DNA from: Paenibacillus agricola
Lineage (GTDB): Bacteria; Bacillota; Bacilli; Paenibacillales; NBRC-103111
Direction of reading: 5' to 3'
Assembly (NCBI RefSeq): GCF_011440305.1
Contig: NZ_JAAOIW010000002.1
Coordinates: forward strand, 364,084-428,083
DNA: 64,000 nt
Shown: one piece after another, positions 36,483-45,079 of the stretch
Layout: the number at the start of each line of letters is the position of its first letter
Numbering within the stretch: the stretch's first letter is position 1
Made by a program: the position numbers and the translations under genes
Notes under the pieces: model-generated
Database searches by the model: none
The model's input: the letters and a program-made list of their open reading frames with translations, nothing else
Told to the model about the DNA's origin: nothing

Positions 36483-36677
36483 GAAGAAAAGGATCCGGTT
36501 AACTTATCATTTGATGTTTATGCGATTTTGGGAGATTCAGAAGACCAACTTATCTATAGCTATAAAATACCGCAGATTTCTGGTTCCACCCGAATGCAAT
36601 CAGGATACGAGCTTAGCATTCCATGGAATCAACATGGGACGGATGGTAAGTTAATGGAGCCAGGAGCCCACAACTAG
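36483..36677 (+). pseudogene. Remnant of a BsuPI-like domain
   Basis: After an in-frame TAA at 36480 the frame reads 64 residues: NLSFDVYAILGDSEDQLIYS, then a middle part and WNQHGTDGKLMEPG before a stop. The spacing fits a BsuPI-type beta domain (xFDxxxxxxDGxxxxS...W...G..PG.Y), with the final tyrosine lost. No start or ribosome binding site exists, so it looks like a 5'-deleted gene fragment. It borders the tail cluster and may mark an insertion edge. Confidence 0.45.
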
Positions 36678-36732
36678 TGAGAATCAGCGTTGTCGTCCAA
36701 AAAGCTACCTAGTTACTTATCAATCATTTCGT

Positions 36733-37506
36733 TTAATAAACTTCAATACCTCGATCCAGTCTGCCGTCCAACACGGTGTTCAAGAAAGCCAGCTCCGTAG
36801 CCGTCATGGTTTGATCAACAATCTTTTGCATCCAGTCCCAGCCCAGTCGCTCCTTGTTATATGCGTCCCCCATGACCTTGTAAAGCATATCCCACTGCCA
36901 TGGCTCCAATTTCATCGGCATATTATCCACGTCCTCTTCTGCCCGCAGGCAATCGATATATTCGCTCACAACGTCCTGTACAAATGCGCTAAAGCTCTTG
37001 TCCAGCAGCTTTAGCGCATTCATCGGGTCTATTTTACGTGTTGGGTCAAGGATGTGATGCCCCGTTATGCACGTTGCCGGATTTAAACCATTTCGGTAGC
37101 AGCTATAAGCCAGCACCCAAATGTAGCGCTTATAGGCTTCAACCAGATCAACAGCGCCGCCATAACAAAGCTCTACGCCACCGGCTGCGTCGTTCGCATC
37201 TGCTCCGAATATCCCGTTGTCGATGACCGGATTGTATCGGACATGCCAAGCTTTCTCAGGCAATGCGCTCAGGAAAGGTATGCACTCGATAATCTCTTTA
37301 TCGTCCACGAAGATATGTGCCGAAGCCTCCGCTTCGTTCCGACTTCTTTCGTAGTAGCTGACATTGCCTGCGGCTGTCGATCCAGGGTTTCCGGTATCGT
37401 GCGCTACCATTAAACGGCATGTATTTAGTGAGATGCAAGGGCGCCGCATGCTGGGGCCGGTCAGGTACCTTTCGACGATCGGATATTTAAGCTTAAACTC
37501 GCTCAT
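36733..37506 (-). CDS. N-acetylmuramoyl-L-alanine amidase (tailocin endolysin)
   Basis: 257 aa. An amidase_2 fold with LMVAHDTGNPG near residue 32, the zinc histidines (VAHDT and ITGHHIL) and SAHIFVDDKEIIECIP. It cuts the peptidoglycan stem to release particles. The C-terminal 80 residues are an uncharacterised, perhaps wall-binding, domain. It is the last gene of the lysis module and overlaps the holin by 14 bases. Confidence 0.9.
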   Translation of the reverse strand: MSEFKLKYPIVERYLTGPSMRRPCISLNTCRLMVAHDTGNPGSTAAGNVSYYERSRNEAEASAHIFVDDKEIIECIPFLSALPEKAWHVRYNPVIDNGIFGADANDAAGGVELCYGGAVDLVEAYKRYIWVLAYSCYRNGLNPATCITGHHILDPTRKIDPMNALKLLDKSFSAFVQDVVSEYIDCLRAEEDVDNMPMKLEPWQWDMLYKVMGDAYNKERLGWDWMQKIVDQTMTATELAFLNTVLDGRLDRGIEVY

Positions 37507-37864
37507 TCGCGTCGCTCCCCTTTGGCTTTACAGATGTATTAAAGTCCTGCACCGCCTTTTCTATGGCTGCCTGTATCTCCATCATAGAAAGCTGGATGCC
37601 TGCCTCTTTAAGTCGAGCCGCTACATACGCTTCAGCCGCATGCAGCTTTTGCATCCCGTTAGCCTCTTGGAATGTTTTTTCTATTAAAGCCTGCGCCTCA
37701 TTGGCGATACGGTATAAGGCTTCCCTTTGTGACGCTGTGGCCCGGCTGCTCAGGAAATCGTCTGCTTTTTTACGCAAGGTTAATAGCCCTGCAAGAACAA
37801 GGCTGGTAAGGATTCCAATCACAGCTTGCAGAGCCAGTGTGATATACGGTTGAATCAGCTCCAT
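37493..37864 (-). CDS. Holin, LL-H-like
   Basis: 123 aa from ATG 37864. One N-terminal membrane helix (ITLALQAVIGILTSLVLAGL) is followed by a helical cytosolic domain with a C-terminal tail, as in the phage holin LL-H group. It precedes the amidase, the usual order of a lysis cassette. Confidence 0.75.
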   Translation of the reverse strand: MELIQPYITLALQAVIGILTSLVLAGLLTLRKKADDFLSSRATASQREALYRIANEAQALIEKTFQEANGMQKLHAAEAYVAARLKEAGIQLSMMEIQAAIEKAVQDFNTSVKPKGSDANERV

Positions 37865-37869
37865 TGTAT

Positions 37870-38244
37870 TCAATCCTTTCGGTCTATTTTTCTTAGGTAG
37901 ATAAACAGGTCGTACCGTCTCGTGTAGGTCACAATCGCCAAGCTGGCCAAGCCAATCGTTGTGCCGAGTTGCGCGATTGTCCATGCGCTGGTTTGCAGCA
38001 TCTTGACCAGTGTGTCATTCCATTCCAGCACGGTTGCGGCGCGAATCCAAATCACCGTAACCATTTTGAAAATATAAGCCGTAATAAAAAAAAGCATCGC
38101 CACCATAAAAAGGTTGACGACACCCGTTTTAACGCGATCCTTAAAATAAGCGCGATGCGCGAACACAATGTACAACGCGCAACTGAGAGAAATCATATAT
38201 AACGACAACAGCACAAAATCAATAACCTCAATATCATGGCTCAT
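37870..38244 (-). CDS. Small membrane protein of the lysis module
   Basis: 124 aa with three hydrophobic helices (about 9-28, 43-65, 90-108). It may be a second holin or a spanin-like protein, but the family is not recognised. AAGGAGG precedes ATG 38244. Confidence 0.65.
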   Translation of the reverse strand: MSHDIEVIDFVLLSLYMISLSCALYIVFAHRAYFKDRVKTGVVNLFMVAMLFFITAYIFKMVTVIWIRAATVLEWNDTLVKMLQTSAWTIAQLGTTIGLASLAIVTYTRRYDLFIYLRKIDRKD

Positions 38245-38476
38245 GGGGCTCCTCCTTCATGTACAATAAATGCCGGGCGATCCCGTTGGCTTCAGCGATC
38301 TGCTTCAGCTCATCGCCCATATCCTTATACCGTCCTATTGCCAAGGTTACGCGCTGGCTGCTTTGCTCGATCCGTTTCTGCTGATCCCGAAGCACAGGAA
38401 TGCGATGTAGCCGCGTCAAAATGTTCTCTTGCAGCTGGTCCAGCCAACTGAAAAAGCTTTTTCGTTTCACGTTCAT
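38234..38476 (-). CDS. Small coiled-coil protein of the lysis module
   Basis: 80 aa, basic N-terminus (MNVKRKSFFSWLDQLQ) and a long helical part. It overlaps its neighbours by four and 11 bases. Role unknown; XhlA-like proteins of PBSX occupy this place but have a membrane helix that is lacking here. Confidence 0.6.
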   Translation of the reverse strand: MNVKRKSFFSWLDQLQENILTRLHRIPVLRDQQKRIEQSSQRVTLAIGRYKDMGDELKQIAEANGIARHLLYMKEEPHEP

Positions 38477-38754
38477 CCTCCCCTATCCCCGGAATCATCT
38501 TTTTTCAACCTGCTCAGCGTATCCATAATGGGTTTCATAATCCCTCTTCTTTCCTCATCGAGCATAGCCTGTAGCCGGTCCCTATCCTCCTCCACACGCT
38601 CCAGCAGGTGCCTGGGGACAAGGTCGCCGCGAACAAGCATACGGCCTACAACCAAAAGGACAATCAGCAAAATCATTAACAAAATTACGGCTAGCCCATA
38701 CTTTTCAGCCAGTTCAGCGATTTTCTCGATCTCGGATAATCTGCTTGCATCCAA
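38473..38754 (-). CDS. Single-span membrane protein of the lysis module
   Basis: About 93 aa, start TTG 38754 with AAAGGTGG eight bases upstream; the GTG codons before it overlap that site. An N-terminal amphipathic helix, one membrane span (LAVILLMILLIVLLVVG), then a charged coiled coil: the general layout of XhlA/BhlA-like proteins. Confidence 0.65.
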   Translation of the reverse strand: MDASRLSEIEKIAELAEKYGLAVILLMILLIVLLVVGRMLVRGDLVPRHLLERVEEDRDRLQAMLDEERRGIMKPIMDTLSRLKKDDSGDRGG

Positions 38755-38789
38755 GGGGCTCACCACCTTTCTACCCGTTTCGGGCCTAA

Positions 38790-38817
38790 AATAACAAAAG
38801 CCCCGATTGCTCGGGGC
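38790..38817 (-). terminator. Terminator between the tail-fibre and lysis modules
   Basis: GCCCCGA-GCAA-TCGGGGC followed by TTTTGTTATTTT on the minus strand. Read-through would set the lysis gene level. Confidence 0.85.
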
Positions 38818-38824
38818 GTGTGCT

Positions 38825-38914
38825 TTATTGTGGTGTTACTGCATTACTGCCAGTGGCTTGCTTGCCGTTCTTAATTGTCACAATGCCACCAGATCGGCTG
38901 ATGCCATGAGCCAT
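38825..38914 (-). CDS. 29-residue putative peptide
   Basis: ATG 38914 to TAA 38825, with GGGAGGAGAGGTGA directly upstream, a strong ribosome binding site. The sequence MAHGISRSGGIVTIKNGKQA is followed by nine more residues. No known family; placed where phages often carry XkdX-like small proteins. Confidence 0.5.
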   Translation of the reverse strand: MAHGISRSGGIVTIKNGKQATGSNAVTPQ

Positions 38915-38971
38915 TCACCTCTCCTCCCACTGATTTCAATTAACAGCCACATTAAAAAAACGCACCATTGA

Positions 38972-39115
38972 TCATTCCCCACTTTTAGGCTGATCGGCAG
39001 CGTTTAAAGCTTGCTCTACTTGTTGCCTAATTGTCGTTGGCACATCTTCTATCGTGCGCCTGCCTGCCCTTATAAGCTGCACGGCTGCCGCAATCATGCG
39101 TTCATCCAAAGTCAA
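38972..39115 (-). CDS. CD1375-family small phage protein
   Basis: 47 aa from TTG 39115, with GGAGGT eight bases upstream. LIRAGRRTIEDVPTTIRQQV is the hallmark of this short family found between tail fibre and holin in Bacillota prophages. Its start overlaps the stop of the upstream gene. Function unknown. Confidence 0.72.
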   Translation of the reverse strand: MTLDERMIAAAVQLIRAGRRTIEDVPTTIRQQVEQALNAADQPKSGE

Positions 39116-39546
39116 GATGGTTCACCTCCCGCCATAGTTGCCTGTATGTCCAAAACGGTAATATAAACATCGAACAGTGCGTCCATGGTGTCCAGGTTGG
39201 AAATCTCGGTATTGGCTAACTTATCGTTTGTTTCAGCAAGCTCCGACTCCAACCTTACTATTTTTTGATCCTGTGTTTCTGGCTGGAGGGTGTTCTGGAT
39301 CGCGTCCAGTTCCTCTTGTGTAAGCCCTTCGCCCCATGTTTCGGAGTCCAGGTCAAACTTCAGTTTATACAATCCTTCTGGCGGACGGATCGCGATACGA
39401 TAGCCTACTAGGACAGGCTCTACAGCTTGGCCTTCTTCGTTTGGTTCTGCTATTGCGTAGATAGGAAAAACGCCTGTCACCTCATCGGCAACAAGCGTCA
39501 CGTCCGTCATAAACCCGTCTAGGTCGATTACGATTGCTTCTTTCAT
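39112..39546 (-). CDS. Tail-fibre associated protein (XkdW-like place)
   Basis: 144 aa, acidic. The first half is beta-rich with VGYRIAIRPPEGLYKLKFDL; the second half is a coiled coil (about 92-125). It lies right after the tail fibre, where chaperone or fibre-linked proteins sit in PBSX-like clusters. Not closely recognised. Confidence 0.6.
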   Translation of the reverse strand: MKEAIVIDLDGFMTDVTLVADEVTGVFPIYAIAEPNEEGQAVEPVLVGYRIAIRPPEGLYKLKFDLDSETWGEGLTQEELDAIQNTLQPETQDQKIVRLESELAETNDKLANTEISNLDTMDALFDVYITVLDIQATMAGGEPS

Positions 39547-39561
39547 GGTTTACCTCCTCCT

Positions 39562-42456
39562 TTAATCTAACTCATAAGTAACGTTATCCAAGTAAACCGC
39601 AACATTGTTGAGATTTCCACCTTGAATATACAACTCGCCATTAGTGCTAATAAGTGCGGTCGTGACAGTCCATGGAGAATAAGAGACAAGCATCACCGAT
39701 TTTGTTTCTTTAGGCTTGTATGGAAGAATGCATATGAAGGTGTTCACGGCGAATGCGCCGCTTTTTATAACTCCCTTCATTGTCACCCTATTTAAAGGGT
39801 TAAGACGGTATCCGGGAATCGGCGTCACTCCTGTGGGATCATATGCAACCCAACCATTAAGCAAAGTAGGAGCTATCCATTGCGGCTGTACTTTCTGCGC
39901 TTTCGTATTTTCCAACACTCCTACCCTAGCCGTTACGTCTGCTAGATACGCTACCGCCATATCGACTACCGTTTTTAAATTGCTTGGGTAATCCCCTTGG
40001 ATGGATTGGACGTTGCTTGTAAGGCTATATTGATCGAGTGCAAGGTAGGTTGTGGTGTATGAGGCCATCAGATTGTCGCCAACATCCGGCGTTATTAGAT
40101 ACCCATTGCCAATCAAGTCTATATAGGTGCTGTCCCATCTCCAAGTCTTATCAATCTTCCCGTCTTTATACGCCGACAAAAATTTTAAAACCCTGTATTT
40201 CAGCTTTGAACCGCCTGTACCATTTATATAATAATTTGCCGCATTACCTTGTATCGCTCCGCTTTCCCTTACAATCATTCCATTGCCAACTTCAATTTGG
40301 TTTAATCCTGCGTGTAGCGTGATATCTCCCTCTACCGCGATTTCCTCCAATGTGGATTGTGCTAGTTGGTATTGGAGTTTGTAGGGTTTGTACGTAGTAC
40401 CAGTTGGCGGATTTGTTGGCGTTACAATAACGTTATAATCTGTTCCATCTATATTGCCGCTTGATCGTGGCAATTGGCGAATCCACACTTTTGTACCAGA
40501 CGTATAAGGTACATTCGAATCAGCACCATTATACATCTTCCACCCATAAAAGTACGCCGATATTTCCGCGGCCAATGGTGAATAACCTTGTCCCCAACCG
40601 CTGTCTACATTTGGGATTACAACGTAAGTTGTCCCTCCGGCAACTATAAAAGTATCTGCACTTAAAACGGCGCTGTCCACTTTAAGAACTTTACCATCAT
40701 ACTTAATCATTGTTTGGTTTGGTGCACCAGCTAAACCATTTGAGTATTCCACTCGTTTTGAACCCGTTATTGTAACTGGTGAATGACTCCAAGCCAAACT
40801 TCCATCCAAGTCCATCGTTTTAAACCTTGCTTGCTTAAAATACTTACCGTCCCAATGTCCCAACGTGTCGGTTATCGTGCCGTCCACATTAGATGCAAGC
40901 TTTACATCTGGAAAGAATAAGTGATCATCGGCATTTGGTTTAAAGGGTAATGCAGTAGATCCAAGGTTAAGCATAGGATTTGAAAATACGACTGCCGCTG
41001 TAGTCCCATCATAAATTAGCAAGCTCACTTGGATGGTAGTAGTGTTAGTCGGGGAAACGGCGTTAATGCCAATGTTATACACGCCAGCGCTCGTAAACTT
41101 GTTAGTAGCCGCATTGCTCATTGTCCCAACAACGACACCATATTTATCAACAAATGTAACAACGTAATAAACCCCTACACCTGTTCCAACAACTATGGAT
41201 TTAACATCAATAGTCATACTGAAATTATAAGATTGACCTTCAACGGCTGGCACATTTGTTAAATAAGAACTATATCCAGCAACCGTGGTTTTCGTGTACC
41301 GTAAAGTATAAGCACTTTCAACCTCTTGCTTATCCGTAATTAGATAAGCTGTCCATTCACTAAACGGTGGCAACAAGTTTTCCCCACTCTTAATTACATA
41401 CGGCGCTCGGATAGCTTGCATATCATCCACATAGGGGTAACGTGCGGCAATTTGTGTGGCTTCAACTTCCGTAACACTTGCACCTAAAGCGTCAAACTCC
41501 GCTTGTGTAATACGGAATATACGGAAACCATCAATGTTAATATTATGCCCGCTTGTTCCATCTGCGTTGACTCTGGCTAAAAAATTAGATGTGCCGGGAG
41601 TTGTCACAGTTTCTATTTTGAACGCTGAAATAAAAGGCACGAAACGCCCGGTTACTTGGGTTACAAACCCACTCATAGCGGTCACATATTTTGGTGTCGT
41701 TGTTACTCCGTTTAACATCTGCTGGATAAATAATTGAGTGGAAATGTTTTCGTTGTAAATCTCTGCGATACAAATAAAGCAATCGCCAATGGCTGGGTAA
41801 ATAGATTTATTTGCTAGTGGTTGGACAATAGTATTGACTGCTGTTTTGACGATTTTAATACTATTTGTTCCATAAGCCTTGCGTGTAGCGTCTATAGTTG
41901 CCGTTCCACCGAAATATGTGGAATTAGCTACCGCTTCAAAATTACCATCCCTACCCAACAAGTTAATCAACGTCCGCCCTGCAATATTAAATAGGTTATA
42001 GGGTGTATGGTGAGGCACGTTAACAACCTGTAATCCATACCCAAGGTTTAGGGGTGTGGCTGCCGGGCTTGCTGTAACGGCTGTGTCCAAATTCGCCTGT
42101 ACAGCATCTACGGTATCTTTTCGAGCTATATCTGCCGCCACGGAAGGTGCTGCGACTTGGGCGCGCCCAGCGGCATCCCGCTGGATGATTCTATTGGCCG
42201 TTGGTGCCGAAGTGGAGCCATGAACGTTATTTGTTTGCGCTATATGCCCAGTTAAGTCTGCATCTAAACCTTCCACTTCAGATGCCTCTGCCGCCTTCTC
42301 CTGCAGCTCCTTCAACGCCTCATAGGTTTTGTTCTGATGCCAATTCAACCAATCTGCTGGCGGCTTTTCACTGGGCTTCCAGCCTTCATTCCGTTTTGTT
42401 GAAGGCGGCTTAATTCCGGTTGCCTTCCATTCAGGTAATTCCTTTTCAAAAGCCAT
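39562..42456 (-). CDS. Tail fibre / receptor-binding protein
   Basis: 964 aa from ATG 42456. The N-terminus (MAFEKELPEWKATGIKPPST) is the usual baseplate-anchoring start of Paenibacillus/Bacillus tail fibres. It is followed by a short coiled coil and then by long Thr/Asn/Gly-rich beta sequence (about 150-850), with a C-terminal carbohydrate-binding-like end. It should set the killing range. Its DNA is visibly more AT-rich than the baseplate genes around it, a sign of exchange. Confidence 0.82.
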   Translation of the reverse strand: MAFEKELPEWKATGIKPPSTKRNEGWKPSEKPPADWLNWHQNKTYEALKELQEKAAEASEVEGLDADLTGHIAQTNNVHGSTSAPTANRIIQRDAAGRAQVAAPSVAADIARKDTVDAVQANLDTAVTASPAATPLNLGYGLQVVNVPHHTPYNLFNIAGRTLINLLGRDGNFEAVANSTYFGGTATIDATRKAYGTNSIKIVKTAVNTIVQPLANKSIYPAIGDCFICIAEIYNENISTQLFIQQMLNGVTTTPKYVTAMSGFVTQVTGRFVPFISAFKIETVTTPGTSNFLARVNADGTSGHNINIDGFRIFRITQAEFDALGASVTEVEATQIAARYPYVDDMQAIRAPYVIKSGENLLPPFSEWTAYLITDKQEVESAYTLRYTKTTVAGYSSYLTNVPAVEGQSYNFSMTIDVKSIVVGTGVGVYYVVTFVDKYGVVVGTMSNAATNKFTSAGVYNIGINAVSPTNTTTIQVSLLIYDGTTAAVVFSNPMLNLGSTALPFKPNADDHLFFPDVKLASNVDGTITDTLGHWDGKYFKQARFKTMDLDGSLAWSHSPVTITGSKRVEYSNGLAGAPNQTMIKYDGKVLKVDSAVLSADTFIVAGGTTYVVIPNVDSGWGQGYSPLAAEISAYFYGWKMYNGADSNVPYTSGTKVWIRQLPRSSGNIDGTDYNVIVTPTNPPTGTTYKPYKLQYQLAQSTLEEIAVEGDITLHAGLNQIEVGNGMIVRESGAIQGNAANYYINGTGGSKLKYRVLKFLSAYKDGKIDKTWRWDSTYIDLIGNGYLITPDVGDNLMASYTTTYLALDQYSLTSNVQSIQGDYPSNLKTVVDMAVAYLADVTARVGVLENTKAQKVQPQWIAPTLLNGWVAYDPTGVTPIPGYRLNPLNRVTMKGVIKSGAFAVNTFICILPYKPKETKSVMLVSYSPWTVTTALISTNGELYIQGGNLNNVAVYLDNVTYELD

Positions 42457-42489
42457 ACAGTCCACGCTCCTCGATAATATGGGTCCAGC

Positions 42490-43131
42490 TTATATCGGCA
42501 AATCGGTTTCCTCTGCCGGGGTAAATACTGCGCCAAGCGTCCCGCCAGTAAGCTGGTCAATGTCGGCGAAACCCGCCGTCGGGTCCAGCTCTTCATCGCT
42601 GCCACTAGCAAATGAAAAAGTACCCTGCAGCTCGACTGCATCCACTCTCACACCAGCGGCAACTGTCTTTTGAATGATTCGGGCAAATTGACGTAAATCG
42701 ATTTCCGAATCGCTTATCCGGCTTAAGGGCAGACGCAGCAAAGAGATCGCAGCAGGCTCGGGGTCAAAAGAATCCATAAACTTCTCATGAATTTCAATCT
42801 CTGAATACTCAGCTTTTACGGACAACGCTATAACCCTAATTACCGTGTTGATATCTCCACGGGACAAATTTCTCGCGATTTTGCTCTTGATTAAAACACG
42901 ATACGCCTGATCCGTTGCGGCTCCCCGGGGCTGGGCAACATTTTGCCCAATGCTGTCGAGCGTTGACCCTTGCGCCAAATCAATATCCCGCCACAGCTCC
43001 ATGGTATCCAAGGTTTGTAGCAAGTCGTTAAGCTGGATGTTCAAGATAGACATCAGCTTGCCTATACGGCTTTGCGGATCTTTATCGTAGTTATCTGTAA
43101 GACGCCTGAGCATATCAACGACATTAAGCAT
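42490..43131 (-). CDS. Baseplate protein, YmfQ/XkdU-like (DUF2313)
   Basis: 213 aa from ATG 43131, overlapping the J gene by eight bases. The pattern MLRRLTDNYDKDPQSRIGKL and DTMELWRDIDLAQGSTLDSI is that of YmfQ, a wedge component between baseplate J and fibre. Confidence 0.88.
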   Translation of the reverse strand: MLNVVDMLRRLTDNYDKDPQSRIGKLMSILNIQLNDLLQTLDTMELWRDIDLAQGSTLDSIGQNVAQPRGAATDQAYRVLIKSKIARNLSRGDINTVIRVIALSVKAEYSEIEIHEKFMDSFDPEPAAISLLRLPLSRISDSEIDLRQFARIIQKTVAAGVRVDAVELQGTFSFASGSDEELDPTAGFADIDQLTGGTLGAVFTPAEETDLPI

Positions 43132-44299
43132 GGCTGACCACCTCAATATCGCTGTATACCACCTGTGCCACCTGGTTGCTTAAAACCGCAATATTTCCCG
43201 CACTGTATCCACCAGTTGTAGCTGCCTCCAGCTCTACATCCTCAACGCCCTCAACTTTAAAAATCGCACTGATCAGCTTCGTATAAATCACATCATTACC
43301 CATCCCCAATCCGCTATAAAGCGATCCATCCGACGCCTCACCGCCGATATAACGGATGAGAGCTGTACGAATTTGCTCGTCTCCGTCCGCAGGATATTGA
43401 TCATTTCGGGTAATATTTACACGCAAATGAATAGCGAGCTCTTCGGCATAGCTGAATTTGATGGTACGCTCCAGGCCTGAAAGGTCCGTTACGATGCTGG
43501 ATACATCCCCGTAGGTCTCAATTCCCGCAGCCTTGGTATCCAGAATACTCTGGGCAATGGCCTGCGAATCACCGCCCAATACATAGGCTTGAAAGCTTTT
43601 GCCTGGCCGCCCGGCAGAATCGGTTACAAGTGTTGTATTCTCGATAACCGTGGCTGCTCTTACATCTGCAATGCGAAGCAAGGCTCCCCGGATCGAGTCC
43701 ACCGTAGACGCACCGCCACCCGATACAGAAAGCTGGAATCGTTCACGAAACTCCGAATCGCTTTCTTTTTCTCTTCCTCCAGCAGCAGCCGTTCCATTAG
43801 CCACAGAGGTAACATTCGGGTTGGGGTTAACGATCTCGACGATCGTTCCAGCTGCCACATTTCCGCGTGCACCAGCTGCGGAAGCTCGAATTGGTGCCAT
43901 CCCCAAGCCTGTCCCATCCAAAGTAACACCACTTAAAGTCGTAAAATAAATCCCGCTTGGCGTACGGACAGAAAATCCTGCGGCAATCATATGCCCGGCT
44001 TCACCTGTAAAATTCACGCTGCCTGTAGCAAACTGCTCTGGAATCCTGGTAATGCCTACATAAGGACCGAGACGATCCTGCTGGATACCCTGCGCAGTGT
44101 TGATGTAGGCGGAATAATAAACATCCTCTGCCTTCTCCCACGGCTTGCTAAGAAACCATGCAAAAATACGCAACAGGATTCCAAGCGGTGATCGCTCAGA
44201 GGTATTAATCGTTTCTCCATAAACCTCGCGCGCCTTTGCTTCCATCTCTACAATCAGGTCGGCATACCGTTTGCGTTTGAATCCTTGGCTATCCAACAT
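43124..44299 (-). CDS. Baseplate J-like wedge protein (XkdT-like)
   Basis: 391 aa from ATG 44299 with AGGTGG upstream. Typical J features: an N-terminal SPLGILLRIFAWFLS helix, VGITRIPEQFATGSV, and a C-terminal region with GGYSAGNIAVL. It forms the wedge of a contractile baseplate. It overlaps the gp25-like gene by 11 bases; a longer frame reaching 44467 lies inside that gene and is rejected. Confidence 0.92.
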   Translation of the reverse strand: MLDSQGFKRKRYADLIVEMEAKAREVYGETINTSERSPLGILLRIFAWFLSKPWEKAEDVYYSAYINTAQGIQQDRLGPYVGITRIPEQFATGSVNFTGEAGHMIAAGFSVRTPSGIYFTTLSGVTLDGTGLGMAPIRASAAGARGNVAAGTIVEIVNPNPNVTSVANGTAAAGGREKESDSEFRERFQLSVSGGGASTVDSIRGALLRIADVRAATVIENTTLVTDSAGRPGKSFQAYVLGGDSQAIAQSILDTKAAGIETYGDVSSIVTDLSGLERTIKFSYAEELAIHLRVNITRNDQYPADGDEQIRTALIRYIGGEASDGSLYSGLGMGNDVIYTKLISAIFKVEGVEDVELEAATTGGYSAGNIAVLSNQVAQVVYSDIEVVSHA

Positions 44300-44648
44300 C
44301 CTGCTCCACCTCACCTTCCAGCTTTTCACCATTAACCGCAGTTGCTGTAAACCGCACAACCAACGTCCGGTTCTTTCTATCGAAATCAAAAGCGATGCTA
44401 TCGACCGTCTTGATACGCGGCTCCTGAAACAATCCCTGCCGAATCTGCTCGCGCATCTCCTCTTCATTCTGGTTTTTCTCCAGAAAGGCCATAAATGTAA
44501 TCCCTAAATTCCGGTTTAGAAACCACTCTGCCTTATTCGTTCCAAGCACATTTTTCACGCATTGGGCAAGCTCTTCTTTTCCATCAATCATCACAAGCTC
44601 TCCATGCTCTATAGCCAGATCTCCATTAATTAATTTAAAAGACTCCAT
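44289..44648 (-). CDS. Baseplate gp25/DUF2634-like protein (XkdS-like)
   Basis: 119 aa. A gp25-type fold with LAQCVKNVLGTNKAEWFLNR and a C-terminal RTLVVRFTATAVNG. It is part of the inner baseplate; this and J mark a contractile, not siphovirus, tail. Confidence 0.88.
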   Translation of the reverse strand: MESFKLINGDLAIEHGELVMIDGKEELAQCVKNVLGTNKAEWFLNRNLGITFMAFLEKNQNEEEMREQIRQGLFQEPRIKTVDSIAFDFDRKNRTLVVRFTATAVNGEKLEGEVEQDVG

Positions 44649-45079
44649 GGCAGCACCCCCACGATAACAGCATCATTTTTACTGTGTTTACGTTTACTAT
44701 CCGGTGTGGCAATCTGTCCCAAAAGTGTGTTCTTGATCTCCATATCAGCGCAGACAACTAGAACCACATCACCAACCGCTACTTTAGGTATAAAAACTGC
44801 TTCACTCTCCATCATGGTGACTGTACGCTCGATACCCTCATCAATAATCGTTTGCTCATGCTCTTTGACTGTACTTTTTTGCCCAAGCATCGGCACATTT
44901 TGGATCACTGCCGGCTCCACTGTACCCACTCGAATCAATGGTTGAACAACGGCTTTGCAGCTTCCCACATCAAAGGAAATGACCTTACAAGGAAAGCATA
45001 CATAAAGATCATTAATGGCTTTATCCAGCATTCCAGAAATAAAAACATTCGCCGCACTTCCGGGATCGACTACACTCAT
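44630..45079 (-). CDS. Short baseplate spike protein (gp138-N-like)
   Basis: 149 aa with an OB-fold (ISFDVGSCKAVVQPLIRVG...VPKVAVGD-like) of the Gp138 N-terminal group. The needle part seen in longer spikes is missing, so a compact tip is expected. Confidence 0.78.
   Translation of the reverse strand: MSVVDPGSAANVFISGMLDKAINDLYVCFPCKVISFDVGSCKAVVQPLIRVGTVEPAVIQNVPMLGQKSTVKEHEQTIIDEGIERTVTMMESEAVFIPKVAVGDVVLVVCADMEIKNTLLGQIATPDSKRKHSKNDAVIVGVLPWSLLN

Noticed and set aside
36382-36654. 90-residue plus-strand open frame between NfeD and the amidase
   Set aside because: No ribosome binding site and basic low-quality translation; the other frame holds the BsuPI-like remnant.
39562-42456. Diversity-generating retroelement acting on the tail fibre
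   Set aside because: No reverse transcriptase or template repeat was seen in the window.
43124-44467. Longer version of the baseplate J gene starting at 44467
   Set aside because: The extra 56 residues are Arg/Ser-rich and lie inside the gp25-like gene; ATG 44299 has a good ribosome binding site.
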